Source: Kocuria tytonicola
Lineage (GTDB): Bacteria > Actinomycetota > Actinomycetes > Actinomycetales > Micrococcaceae
Direction of reading: 5' to 3'
Length of the DNA stretch: 32,709 nt
NCBI RefSeq assembly: GCF_003687455.1
Contig: NZ_PHOA01000014.1
Span: 1-32,709, forward strand
Shown: in pieces, positions 6,973 through 14,956 of the stretch
Position numbering within the stretch: the stretch's first letter is position 1
Layout: every line of letters starts with the position of its first letter
Translations under genes and position numbers: made by a program
The notes under the pieces: generated by a model
Seen by the model: the letters and a program-made list of their open reading frames with translations, nothing else
The model's database searches: none
What the model was told of the DNA's origin: nothing

Positions 6973-7704
6973 GTGGAACTCTCCATCGGCCTGCCGGACG
7001 GACTGCTCATGAGTGCCGGCGACGGCACGGAACTGACCCTGTACGAGGCGGACCACACCACCGTGCGGCGCCGCATCGACTGCTCGGTCCTGGACGGCGC
7101 TCGGATCTCCGACATCGTGTGGTCCCACAAGCTCTCCGCCGTGGTGGCCGCGGTCCCGCAGCGGCACCAGCTGTTCCGCTGGGACGCCCACACCGACTCC
7201 CTGCAGGAGTGGGGCGGCACGGGAGAGCCCGGACGCCGGGACGGCAAGGTGGCCCAGGCGAAGTTCGCGGCCACGGTCTCGATCACCGAGGCGGGGGACG
7301 GCACCCTGTGGTTCGTGGACCGGGACACGTCCTCGCTGCGCTGCCTCGTGGTCGACACGGACCGGCCCGACGGCGATCCCCACGTGGTCACGGTCGTGGG
7401 GCGGCACGGGGCCGGGTACCTGGACGGGCCGGCCGCGGACGCCAAGTTCGACCACCCCGAGGACCTCCAGATCCTCTACGACGGCTCCGTGGTGGTGGCG
7501 GACACCGGCAACCACGCCCTGCGGCACGTGGACCGCACGGACCGGGAGGTCACCACCATCTACGGCGGTCCCGAGCAGCGGGCGGACGAACTCGGGGACG
7601 AGGACGTGGTGCTGGACGCGCCCACCCGCGTGACGGTCGCGGACTCGCACCTGTGGGTCGTGGACCGCAACGGCCGCCACCTGGTGGAACCGCGCTACGT
7701 GTGA
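6973..7704 (+). CDS. NHL-repeat beta-propeller protein
   Basis: A 243-residue protein with at least two NHL-like repeats: one around AKFAATVSITEAGDGTLWFVD and a clear one around AKFDHPEDLQILYDGSVVVADTGNHALRHVD, followed by a third blade around APTRVTVADSHLWVVDRNGRH. NHL repeats form beta-propellers and usually bind protein or ligand; in actinobacteria such genes can be fused to thioredoxin-like domains, which is not the case here. There is no signal peptide, so it is probably cytosolic. The start is uncertain: GTG codons lie at 6961, 6964 and 6973. I chose 6973 because GAGGG lies just upstream, although the spacing is short. No partner is evident; pcrA starts 51 bp downstream with its own promoter. 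Confidence 0.75.
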   Translation: MELSIGLPDGLLMSAGDGTELTLYEADHTTVRRRIDCSVLDGARISDIVWSHKLSAVVAAVPQRHQLFRWDAHTDSLQEWGGTGEPGRRDGKVAQAKFAATVSITEAGDGTLWFVDRDTSSLRCLVVDTDRPDGDPHVVTVVGRHGAGYLDGPAADAKFDHPEDLQILYDGSVVVADTGNHALRHVDRTDREVTTIYGGPEQRADELGDEDVVLDAPTRVTVADSHLWVVDRNGRHLVEPRYV

Positions 7705-7740
7705 GTCCGCGCGGGCACTCTGCGCGTCCGGGCCCCTGGA

Positions 7741-7746
7741 TACACT
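7741..7746 (+). promoter_or_regulatory. -10 element TACACT upstream of pcrA
   Basis: TACACT ends 9 nt before the ATG at 7756 and no Shine-Dalgarno lies between them, so the pcrA transcript is probably leaderless or nearly so. Confidence 0.5.
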
Positions 7747-7755
7747 GGGCGCACC

Positions 7756-10212
7756 ATGGACTACCTCTCTGACAACCCTCTGCTCTCCGCGTCCTCGGTG
7801 CGCGCCTCGGCCGACGCCGCCGGAGCCGCCTGCGACGACGTCGCCTCCCCGGCCGAGCTCGTGGCGGGACTCAACGAGCCGCAGCGCGCGGCGGTGGAGC
7901 ACTCCGGATCACCGCTGCTGATCGTGGCCGGAGCGGGGTCCGGGAAGACGCGGGTGCTCACCCACCGGATCGCACACCTGCTGGCCACCGGTCGCGCCCG
8001 CCGGGGGGAGATCCTGGCCATCACCTTCACCAACAAGGCCGCCGCGGAGATGCGGGAGCGGATCGTGGAGCTGGTGGGGGACTCCGCGCGGTCCATGTGG
8101 ATCTCCACGTTCCACTCGCTGTGCGTGCGGATCCTGCGGCGCGAGGCCGCCACCCTGGGGCTGTCCACGAACTTCTCCATCTACGACTCCGCGGACTCGC
8201 TGCGACTCATCACGCAGGTGGCCAAGCAGCACGAGCTGGATCCCAAGCGCTGTGCTCCCAAAGCCATCCAGCACAAGATCTCCGCGCTCAAGAACGAGCT
8301 CGTGGACGACGAGACCTACCTGGCGCGGGCCAGCTCCACCGATCCGTTCGAGACGGCCGTGGCGCAGGTCTACCGGGGGTACACGCAGCGGCTGCGCGCG
8401 GCCAACGCGATGGACTTCGACGACCTCATCGGCGAGACCGTCCACATGTTCCGCGCGTTCCCCCAGGTGCTGGAGTACTACCGTCGCCGCTTCCGCCACG
8501 TGCTGGTGGACGAGTACCAGGACACCAACCACGCCCAGTACGCCCTGGTGCGGGAACTCGTGGGCGGGGACTCCCCGCAGGGGACGGATCCGTCGGGTCT
8601 GCCGCCCGCGGAGCTGACCGTGGTGGGGGACTCGGACCAGTCCATCTACGCGTTCCGCGGCGCGGACATCCGCAACATCACCGACTTCGAGCGCGACTAC
8701 CCCTCGGCGCGCACCATCCTGCTGGAGCAGAACTACCGCTCCACACAGAACATCCTGACCGCCGCGAACGCCGTGATCTCGCAGAACGCGGACCGCCGGG
8801 ACAAGAAGCTGTGGACCGCGGAGGGGGACGGTGCTCCGATCGTGGGCTACGCCGCGGAGAACGAGCACGAGGAGGCCCGGTTCATCGCGGAGGAGATCGA
8901 CCGGCTGCAGGACGAGCACGGCGTCCGCCCGGGGGACGTGGCGGTGTTCTACCGCACCAACGCCCAGTCGCGCTCCCTCGAGGAGATCCTCATGCGCGTG
9001 GGCCTGCCGTACAAGGTGGTGGGTGGAACCCGGTTCTACGAGCGCAAGGAGATCAAGGACGCCATGTCCTACCTGCGCGCGATCGCGAACCCCGCGGACG
9101 ACATCACGGTGCGCCGCATCATCAACGAGCCCAAGCGGGGGATCGGGGACCGGGCCCAGGGCTCGATCGCGGCGCTCGCCGAACGGGAGGGCATCTCCTT
9201 CTCGGACGCCATGCACCGACTGGACGAGGCACCCGCACTGGCCACCCGCTCCGCGAACGCCGTCCGGGCGTTCACGCAGCTCATGGACGACCTCCGGGAG
9301 CTGTCGGAGGGTTCCTCCGTGTCGTCCGTTCTCGAGGCGGTCCTCGAGCAGTCCGGCTACCTTGAGGCCCTGCGCACCTCCACCGACCCGCAGGACGAGT
9401 CCCGTGTGGAGAACCTCGCGGAGCTCGTGGCCGTGGTCCGCGAGTTCGAGAAGGACCACCCGGACGCCGGCCTGGGGGAGTTCCTGGAGCACGTGGCACT
9501 GGTGGCGGACGCGGACCAGATCCCCTCGCAGCCGGAACCGTCCGGCGAGGGGGGTGCGAGCGCCCAGCAGATCGCCGACGAGGTGGCGCAGGCGCGCTCC
9601 CACGGGGTGGTCACACTCATGACCCTGCACACGGCCAAGGGGCTCGAGTTCCCCGTGGTGTTCCTCACCGGCATGGAGCACGGGATCTTCCCCCATCAGC
9701 GCAGCTTCGCGAACCCGTCGAGCATGGAGGAGGAGCGGCGGCTCGCCTACGTGGGGATCACCCGTGCCCGGCAGCGGCTCTACATCACCCGGGCGGAGTC
9801 CCGGTCCATGTGGGGACAGTCCCAGTTCAACCCGGCCAGCCCCTTCCTGGACGAGATCCCCGCCCACCTCATCGACTGGAAGCGCGAGGGTGCGCCCGCC
9901 GCGGGCGGCTGGGGTTCTCCCGTTCACTCCGGGTTCGAGTCCCGGGATCCGCTGCGGGGCTCCTCGTGGGGTGCCGCCGCCGGCTCGGGGGCCACGTTCC
10001 GCAGGCTGTCCCCGGCCACCACCGGGCGGGTGCAGCCCCACAAGGAGATCCCCTCGCTGAGCGTGGGGGACGCCGTGGAGCACAAGGCCTTCGGGCGCGG
10101 CTCCGTGCTCGCCGTGGAGGGCAGCGGCGACAAGACCGTGGCGAAGGTGCGGTTCGGCGCGGAGGAGAAGCGGCTGCTGCTGCGCTACGCACCCATGAGC
10201 AAGGTGGACTGA
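7756..10212 (+). CDS. pcrA: ATP-dependent DNA helicase PcrA/UvrD (superfamily 1)
   Basis: Superfamily 1A 3'-5' DNA helicase acting in nucleotide excision repair, replication-transcription conflict resolution and removal of recombinase filaments. The product is 818 residues, typical for actinobacterial PcrA/UvrD1. Walker A GAGSGKT is at 59-65, motif Ia around TFTNKAAAEMRER, Walker B LVDEYQDTN with D252/E253, motif III VGDSDQSIYAFRGAD, motif IV LEQNYRST, motif V TLHTAKGLEFPVVF and motif VI LAYVGITRARQRLY. The C-terminal tail (about 770-818, VGDAVEHKAFGRGSVLAVEG) is the Tudor-like module that binds RNA polymerase in PcrA. It is convergent with the membrane protein at 10235, 22 bp away. Confidence 0.97.
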   Translation: MDYLSDNPLLSASSVRASADAAGAACDDVASPAELVAGLNEPQRAAVEHSGSPLLIVAGAGSGKTRVLTHRIAHLLATGRARRGEILAITFTNKAAAEMRERIVELVGDSARSMWISTFHSLCVRILRREAATLGLSTNFSIYDSADSLRLITQVAKQHELDPKRCAPKAIQHKISALKNELVDDETYLARASSTDPFETAVAQVYRGYTQRLRAANAMDFDDLIGETVHMFRAFPQVLEYYRRRFRHVLVDEYQDTNHAQYALVRELVGGDSPQGTDPSGLPPAELTVVGDSDQSIYAFRGADIRNITDFERDYPSARTILLEQNYRSTQNILTAANAVISQNADRRDKKLWTAEGDGAPIVGYAAENEHEEARFIAEEIDRLQDEHGVRPGDVAVFYRTNAQSRSLEEILMRVGLPYKVVGGTRFYERKEIKDAMSYLRAIANPADDITVRRIINEPKRGIGDRAQGSIAALAEREGISFSDAMHRLDEAPALATRSANAVRAFTQLMDDLRELSEGSSVSSVLEAVLEQSGYLEALRTSTDPQDESRVENLAELVAVVREFEKDHPDAGLGEFLEHVALVADADQIPSQPEPSGEGGASAQQIADEVAQARSHGVVTLMTLHTAKGLEFPVVFLTGMEHGIFPHQRSFANPSSMEEERRLAYVGITRARQRLYITRAESRSMWGQSQFNPASPFLDEIPAHLIDWKREGAPAAGGWGSPVHSGFESRDPLRGSSWGAAAGSGATFRRLSPATTGRVQPHKEIPSLSVGDAVEHKAFGRGSVLAVEGSGDKTVAKVRFGAEEKRLLLRYAPMSKVD

Positions 10213-10234
10213 GCTGCGGCACCCGCCGCCGGGA

Positions 10235-10996
10235 TCAGAGGAGGGCGAGCACGAGCACGGTGAACAGCGCGGTCACGCGCAGGGACTCGCCGGAGCGCAC
10301 ATGGATCAGACCGATCAGCACGTGGACCACCACGATGGTCAGTGCGATCACGGGTCCGCGGGAGAGCAGGGCCACCGCCCCCATCGCCACGCCCGCCACG
10401 AGTCCGCCCCACGGCACCGCGTGCGATCCCCGGAACGTGGCCACACCTCGCACGGCGCGGTGTGCGTAGGCCAGGAAGCCTGCGACGACCACGCAGCGAC
10501 CCACGTGGTAGACCACCCACGCGCACACCGCGAGCCACGCGGACCCGCCGTAGCTGGCGTACAGCTCGCGGTAGCGGTCCGCGGACACCAGTCCCCACGG
10601 CACACCCACGAGGGCGGGCAGCGTGATCGCCACGACCACGGCGGCGAAGCACAGCAGCACCGAGCGCCAGGCGCGGTGGACGAGAGCGGCGTCGTCGGGG
10701 GTGTTCCCCGCAGCGCGTGAGTCCGGATCGGCGGGCAGGGGGTCGAGCCCGCGGCGGCGGCTCCAGGCCACGAGCCCGCGCGCCACGAGCAGCCACGCGA
10801 GCCCCAGCCCCACCCACACCAGGCACTGCCAGCCCAGCGGGTAGAGCGCGGGGGCGGAGCCCGTGTAGGTGAGCACGGTCCCGTCCACCACGAGCTCCAG
10901 GCCCAGGGCCACGAACGAGAACGTGGCGAGCGAGGCCATGAACCCCGGGTCCGCCTCGCGGGCGCCCCAGGTCTCCGGCAGTCCGATGCGTTGCAT
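10235..10996 (-). CDS. Multi-helix membrane protein, function unknown
   Basis: A 253-residue protein of no family I can name. About six hydrophobic segments are visible, including SLATFSFVALGLELVV, LGWQCLVWVGLGLAWLLV, SVLLCFAAVVVAITLPALV, AWLAVCAWVVYHVGRCVVVAG, GGLVAGVAMGAVALLS and VIALTIVVVHVLIGLIHV; the protein ends in a hydrophobic stretch (ALFTVLVLALL). An acidic hydrophilic loop (DPLPADPDSRAAGNTPDDAAL) lies between helices 2 and 3. The ATG at 10996 is chosen because the N-terminal part before it is charged and poorly protein-like. No Shine-Dalgarno precedes it, so the start could differ. It is divergent from sucC and convergent with pcrA. Confidence 0.75.
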   Translation of the reverse strand: MQRIGLPETWGAREADPGFMASLATFSFVALGLELVVDGTVLTYTGSAPALYPLGWQCLVWVGLGLAWLLVARGLVAWSRRRGLDPLPADPDSRAAGNTPDDAALVHRAWRSVLLCFAAVVVAITLPALVGVPWGLVSADRYRELYASYGGSAWLAVCAWVVYHVGRCVVVAGFLAYAHRAVRGVATFRGSHAVPWGGLVAGVAMGAVALLSRGPVIALTIVVVHVLIGLIHVRSGESLRVTALFTVLVLALL

Positions 10997-11101
10997 GGGG
11001 CCAGTCAACCAGGGCCGGGCCGCGGGGGAGAACCGGGACGTGTGCCCGCGGGCGGAGCCCGTGCGCCCGCACGCAGTACGGCGAATCCGGGTCCCATGGA
11101 C

Positions 11102-11107
11102 TAAAAT
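11102..11107 (+). promoter_or_regulatory. -10 element TAAAAT of the sucCD operon
   Basis: TAAAAT lies 114 nt before the sucC start, giving a leader of about 105 nt. No good -35 is visible. Confidence 0.5.
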
Positions 11108-11221
11108 CGCCGTGAGGGCACTGTGAGCGCAGCGCTGCGCCACATCCCCCCACACCAGGTCGATCCAGCCGGGGGTTCCCGGCGCGGGACGACACACCTC
11201 GACGCAGAAGGACACTTATCC

Positions 11222-12391
11222 GTGGACCTGTTTGAGTACCAGGCACGCGACCTGTTCGAGAAGCACGGTGTCCCCGTGCTGGCCGGCATCGTCGCCACTA
11301 CCCCAGAAGAAGCCAAGGCAGCAGCCGAGAAGATCGGCGGCGTGACCGTCGTCAAGGCCCAGGTCAAGGTGGGCGGTCGCGGCAAGGCCGGCGGCGTCAA
11401 GGTCGCGAAGACGCCCGAGGAAGCCTACGAGTACGCCCAGCAGATCCTCGGGATGGACATCAAGGGCCACACCGTCCACCGCGTCATGATCGCGCAGGGC
11501 GCGGACATCGCCGAGGAGTACTACTTCTCGGTGCTGCTGGACCGCGCCAACCGCTCCTACCTGGCCATGTGCTCGGTGGAGGGCGGCATGGAGATCGAGC
11601 AGCTCGCCGTGGAGCGCCCCGAAGCCCTGGCCCGCGTGGACGTGAACCCGGCGGAGGGCATCACCGAGGCCAAGGCCCGCGAGATCGTGGAGCAGGCCGG
11701 GTTCGATGCCGAGACCGCAGCCAAGGTCGTCCCCGTGCTCGTCAAGCTCGGTGAGGTCTACGCCAACGAGGACGCCACCCTGGTGGAGGTCAACCCGCTG
11801 GTAAAGACCGGCGACGGCGAGATCCTCGCCCTGGACGGCAAGGTCTCCCTGGACGACAACGCCGAGTTCCGCCACCCCGAGCACGCCGAGCTCGCGGACA
11901 GGACCACGGCCGATCCCCTGGAGGAGAAGGCCAAGGAGAACGACCTCAACTACGTCAAGCTGGATGGCGAGGTCGGGATCATCGGCAACGGTGCCGGTCT
12001 CGTGATGTCCACCTTGGACGTCGTGGCCTACGCCGGCGAGAAGCACGGCGACGTGAAGCCCGCCAACTTCCTGGACATCGGTGGTGGCGCCTCGGCCGAG
12101 GTCATGGCGGCCGGGCTGGACGTCATCCTGGGCGATCCCCAGGTCAAGTCCGTGTTCGTGAACGTCTTCGGCGGCATCACGGCGTGCGACGCCGTGGCCA
12201 ACGGCATCGTCAAGGCGCTCGAGATCCTCGGCGACTCCGCCACCAAGCCCATCGTGGTGCGGCTGGACGGCAACAACGTGGACGAGGGTCGCGCGATCCT
12301 CCGCGAGGCCAACCACCCGCTGATCACCACCGCGGACACCATGGACGCCGGCGCCGACAAGGCCGCCGAGCTCGCCCACTCCGCCAAGTAA
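11222..12391 (+). CDS. sucC: Succinyl-CoA synthetase (ADP-forming) beta subunit
   Basis: ATP-grasp subunit of succinate-CoA ligase (EC 6.2.1.5), the substrate-level phosphorylation step of the TCA cycle; it works with SucD. The product is 389 residues, the family's normal length. It starts [20 protein letters not shown], shows ATP-grasp sequence near the N-terminus ([18 protein letters not shown]) and the [12 protein letters not shown] and [13 protein letters not shown] motifs near the C-terminus. The GTG at 11222 is supported by AGAAGGAC upstream and by homology; an in-frame GTG at 11123, itself preceded by GAGGG, would add 33 unconserved residues. sucD follows 32 bp downstream, forming an operon. 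Confidence 0.97.
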   Translation: MDLFEYQARDLFEKHGVPVLAGIVATTPEEAKAAAEKIGGVTVVKAQVKVGGRGKAGGVKVAKTPEEAYEYAQQILGMDIKGHTVHRVMIAQGADIAEEYYFSVLLDRANRSYLAMCSVEGGMEIEQLAVERPEALARVDVNPAEGITEAKAREIVEQAGFDAETAAKVVPVLVKLGEVYANEDATLVEVNPLVKTGDGEILALDGKVSLDDNAEFRHPEHAELADRTTADPLEEKAKENDLNYVKLDGEVGIIGNGAGLVMSTLDVVAYAGEKHGDVKPANFLDIGGGASAEVMAAGLDVILGDPQVKSVFVNVFGGITACDAVANGIVKALEILGDSATKPIVVRLDGNNVDEGRAILREANHPLITTADTMDAGADKAAELAHSAK

Positions 12392-12423
12392 TCGCCCACG
12401 AACAGAGCTACCAGGAAGAAGAC

Positions 12424-13341
12424 ATGTCGATCTTTTTGAACAAGGACTCCAAGGTCATCGTTCAGGGCATCACCGGCGGCGAGGGCACCAAGCACACCGC
12501 ACGCATGCTCGCGGCCGGCACCCAGGTGGTGGGCGGCGTCAACGCCCGCAAGGCCGGGACCACGGTGAGCCACAAGGACCAGGACGGCAACGCCGTCGAG
12601 CTGCCCGTGTTCGGCGGCGTGGCCGAGGCCATGAAGGAGACCGGCGCGAACGCGTCGATCGTCTTCGTGCCGCCGGCCTTCTGCAAGGACGCCGTGATCG
12701 AGGCCATCGACGCCGAGATCCCGCTGGTGGTCGTGATCACCGAGGGCATCCCCGTGCAGGACTCCGCCGAGTTCTGGGCCCACTCCCAGGCGAACACCGG
12801 TGCGGACGGCAAGCCCAAGACCCGCATCATCGGCCCCAACTGCCCGGGAATCATCTCCCCCGAGGAGTCGCTGCTGGGCATCACGCCCGCGAACATCACG
12901 GGCAAGGGCAAGCTGGGCCTGGTCTCCAAGTCCGGCACGCTGACCTACCAGATGATGTACGAGCTGCGTGACCTGGGCTTCACCACGGCCATCGGCATCG
13001 GCGGAGACCCCGTCATCGGCACCACCCACATCGACGCCCTCGAGGCGTTCGAGGCGGATCCCGAGACCGAGGCCATCGTGATGATCGGTGAGATCGGCGG
13101 CGACGCCGAGGAGCGCGCCGCGGAGTTCATCAAGGCCAACGTCACCAAGCCCGTGGTGGGCTACGTGGCCGGGTTCACCGCTCCCGAGGGCAAGACCATG
13201 GGCCACGCCGGCGCCATCGTCTCCGGCTCCTCCGGAACGGCCCAGGCCAAGAAGGAGGCCCTCGAGGCCGCCGGGGTGAAGGTCGGCAAGACCCCCTCGG
13301 AGACCGCGCAGCTCATGCGGGACATCTTCTCCGGCAAGTAA
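12424..13341 (+). CDS. sucD: Succinyl-CoA synthetase (ADP-forming) alpha subunit
   Basis: CoA-binding, phosphohistidine-forming subunit of succinate-CoA ligase, partner of SucC. The 305-residue protein has an N-terminal Rossmann CoA-binding domain ([19 protein letters not shown], with [10 protein letters not shown]) and a C-terminal ligase domain. The phosphorylated histidine is H261 in [12 protein letters not shown], and the [12 protein letters not shown] and [14 protein letters not shown] motifs are intact. AGGAAGAA at 12413-12420 lies just before the ATG. A large bidirectional hairpin at 13370-13417 separates it from convergent purU. Confidence 0.97.
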   Translation: MSIFLNKDSKVIVQGITGGEGTKHTARMLAAGTQVVGGVNARKAGTTVSHKDQDGNAVELPVFGGVAEAMKETGANASIVFVPPAFCKDAVIEAIDAEIPLVVVITEGIPVQDSAEFWAHSQANTGADGKPKTRIIGPNCPGIISPEESLLGITPANITGKGKLGLVSKSGTLTYQMMYELRDLGFTTAIGIGGDPVIGTTHIDALEAFEADPETEAIVMIGEIGGDAEERAAEFIKANVTKPVVGYVAGFTAPEGKTMGHAGAIVSGSSGTAQAKKEALEAAGVKVGKTPSETAQLMRDIFSGK

Positions 13342-13369
13342 CGGGTTCCCGGTCCGCCGGGAGCGCCAC

Positions 13370-13417
13370 AACGACGACGCCGCTGCCCCACCTCGGTGGG
13401 TCAGCGGCGTCGTCGTT
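13370..13417. terminator. Bidirectional terminator between sucD and purU
   Basis: A perfect 16-bp outer stem (13370-13385 with 13402-13417) continues after one C-T mismatch into a 5-bp inner stem closed by a CTCG loop. As the genes are convergent, it can end both transcripts. Confidence 0.85.
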
Positions 13418-13456
13418 CCGTGCCCGGTCGCTGCGCGCGTGCCCGGGGTGCGTGCC

Positions 13457-14329
13457 TCAGGCCAGCACGATGGTGCGGTTGCCGGAGATCACCACGCGGC
13501 CCTCGGCGTGCCACTTCACGGCCCGTGACAGCGCCTGGGTCTCGGCGTCCGAGCCCACGGCCACGAGATCCGCGGGGGTGTGGGCGTGATCCACGGGGAT
13601 CACGCTCTGGGCGATGATCGGGCCCTCGTCCAGGTCCGCGGTCACGTAGTGGGCGGTGGCACCCACCATCTTCACACCGCGCTCGTAGGCCTGGTGGTAG
13701 GGCTTCGCGCCCTTGAACGAGGGCAGGAATGAGTGGTGGATGTTGATGCACCGACCGGCGAGCTCGCGGGTGAGCTCATCGGAGAGGATCTGCATGTAGC
13801 GGGCCAGGACCACGAGCTCGGTGTCGTACGCGGCCACGAGCTCCTGCAGCTGCGCCTCTGCCTCCCTCTTGGTGTCCTTGCTGACGGGCACGTGGTGGAA
13901 CGGGATGCCGTAGAAGTCCACGAGCGGGCGCAGGTCCGTGTGGTTGGACACCACGGCCACGATCTCCACGGGCAGCGATCCCACGTGGGCCCGGTGCAGC
14001 AGGTCCGCCAGGCAATGGGAGATCTTGGAGACCATCACGAGCACGCGGGTCTTCCTGCGGGCGTCCACGAGCCGGAACCGCATGCCGTGCTTCTCGGCAA
14101 CGGGTCGGAAGCCCGCCACGAGGGACTCCGTGGTCACGGTTCCCGGCTCGCTCATGGTGTGGCACCGGATGAAGAACTCGTTGTCGTGGCGGTCCGAGAA
14201 GTGCTTCACATCGAAGATGTCGCAGCCCTGGCCGGTGAGGTTGGAGGCCACCGCGCTCACGAGACCGTAGGCCTCGGGGCAGTGGGCGGTGAGGACGTGC
14301 GCGTCGGGCGTGGGCTGGTGGGCCGACAT
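13457..14329 (-). CDS. purU: Formyltetrahydrofolate deformylase (PurU)
   Basis: Hydrolyses 10-formyl-THF to THF and formate (EC 3.5.1.10), balancing one-carbon pools and supplying formate. The 290-residue protein has an N-terminal ACT-type regulatory domain (about 10-90, LTAHCPEAYGLVSAVASNL) and a C-terminal formyltransferase fold. Catalytic Asn196 and His198 sit in CINIHHSFLPSF and Asp234 in TADLDEGPII. The ATG at 14329 has AGGAG upstream with 9-nt spacing. A longer in-frame reading to 14404 lacks a ribosome site. It is convergent with sucCD. A long structured non-coding region lies upstream. Confidence 0.95.
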   Translation of the reverse strand: MSAHQPTPDAHVLTAHCPEAYGLVSAVASNLTGQGCDIFDVKHFSDRHDNEFFIRCHTMSEPGTVTTESLVAGFRPVAEKHGMRFRLVDARRKTRVLVMVSKISHCLADLLHRAHVGSLPVEIVAVVSNHTDLRPLVDFYGIPFHHVPVSKDTKREAEAQLQELVAAYDTELVVLARYMQILSDELTRELAGRCINIHHSFLPSFKGAKPYHQAYERGVKMVGATAHYVTADLDEGPIIAQSVIPVDHAHTPADLVAVGSDAETQALSRAVKWHAEGRVVISGNRTIVLA

Positions 14330-14409
14330 GTGGGGGTGCTCCTGGGGTGACGGGACGGATCGACGGCCCGCGTCATGCAGGATCGTGGAGTTGCCGCGGG
14401 CCACGGGTC

Positions 14410-14417
14410 ATTTTATC
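14410..14417 (-). promoter_or_regulatory. Candidate -10 of purU
   Basis: On the minus strand GATAAAAT contains overlapping GATAAA and TAAAAT hexamers about 80 nt upstream of the purU ATG. The -35 position falls on the left arm of the 105-nt inverted repeat and does not match TTGACA. Confidence 0.4.
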
Positions 14418-14434
14418 GTCCCGGAGACCGTGGT

Positions 14435-14539
14435 GCGTTATCGACCGGTGGCCGCGAGAGCGGACGGTAGGAGCCCGTCCGGCGCGGGGAGAGGTGCGCC
14501 TCTGTGAGAGAACCAGCGGCCACCGGCAGGCGATAACGC
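14435..14539. repeat. 105-nt compound inverted repeat, three-way-junction fold
   Basis: The outer arms are GCGTTATCG (14435-14443) with CGATAACGC (14531-14539) and CCGGTGGCCGC (14445-14455) with GCGGCCACCGG (14516-14526): 20 bp interrupted by a 1-nt/4-nt internal loop. Inside are two separate hairpins, CGGACGG/CCGTCCG (14461-14467 with 14475-14481) and AGAGG/CCTCT (14490-14494 with 14499-14503, TGCG loop). It does not match a riboswitch or RNA family I know. The sense strand is unclear. It lies just upstream of the candidate purU -10. Confidence 0.7.
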
Positions 14540-14956
14540 CTCAACGGGATCAAGCCGTGGGCTGAGCGGCTACCGACACACAGCACCGGCTGCAGTGCAC
14601 CCCCCAGTGCAGGAGCAGCGGTTTTCCTGTGCGAAGTCTCCCGTTGCGGTGGTTCGGAGAACCACGCTCACAGAATATCGGAATTTCTCGGCTGACTTGG
14701 AGCGGGTGGAATCTTGTTCGGGCGGTAATCGCCCGCCGGCCCACCGGGCATTCGGCGCCACGAATGAGATTTATCCCACAAACCCCATCTGACTAGGGGG
14801 AACGTTGGGGTGGAGCAGATTCCTCACCGTTCACTCCTGTGAATTCTGAGAAATGTGCTAGATAGCTCATGTTGTTGTGGGCACTAGAGGGGACAAACTG
14901 CAGTTCCCCAACTCGGGACGGCCGGGTCCTCCGTGAGCACCCGGTCCGGCGCCGGC
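14540..14956. other. AT-richer non-coding stretch between purU and the VIT transporter
   Basis: About 417 bp without a supportable gene. Bases roughly 14630-14700 and 14760-14890 are close to 50% GC, far below the surroundings. Visible structure: direct repeat CAGTGCA at 14593-14599 and 14605-14611; a hairpin GTGGTTC/GAACCAC (14649-14665, 3-nt loop); a hairpin GGGCG/CGCCC (14720-14734). A 25-codon minus-strand frame starting near 14869 (MSYLAHFSEF...) has no ribosome site and is not called. It may hold regulatory sites, a small RNA or remnants of acquired DNA. Confidence 0.5.

Noticed and set aside
11123-11221. 33-codon N-terminal extension of sucC from an upstream GTG that has its own GAGGG
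   Set aside because: The added residues are unlike the SucC family and the GTG at 11222 has a ribosome site and the conserved N-terminus.
14793-14869. 25-codon peptide frame (MSYLAHFSEF...) on the minus strand
   Set aside because: No ribosome site or close promoter and too short to support; kept only as a note in the intergenic feature.
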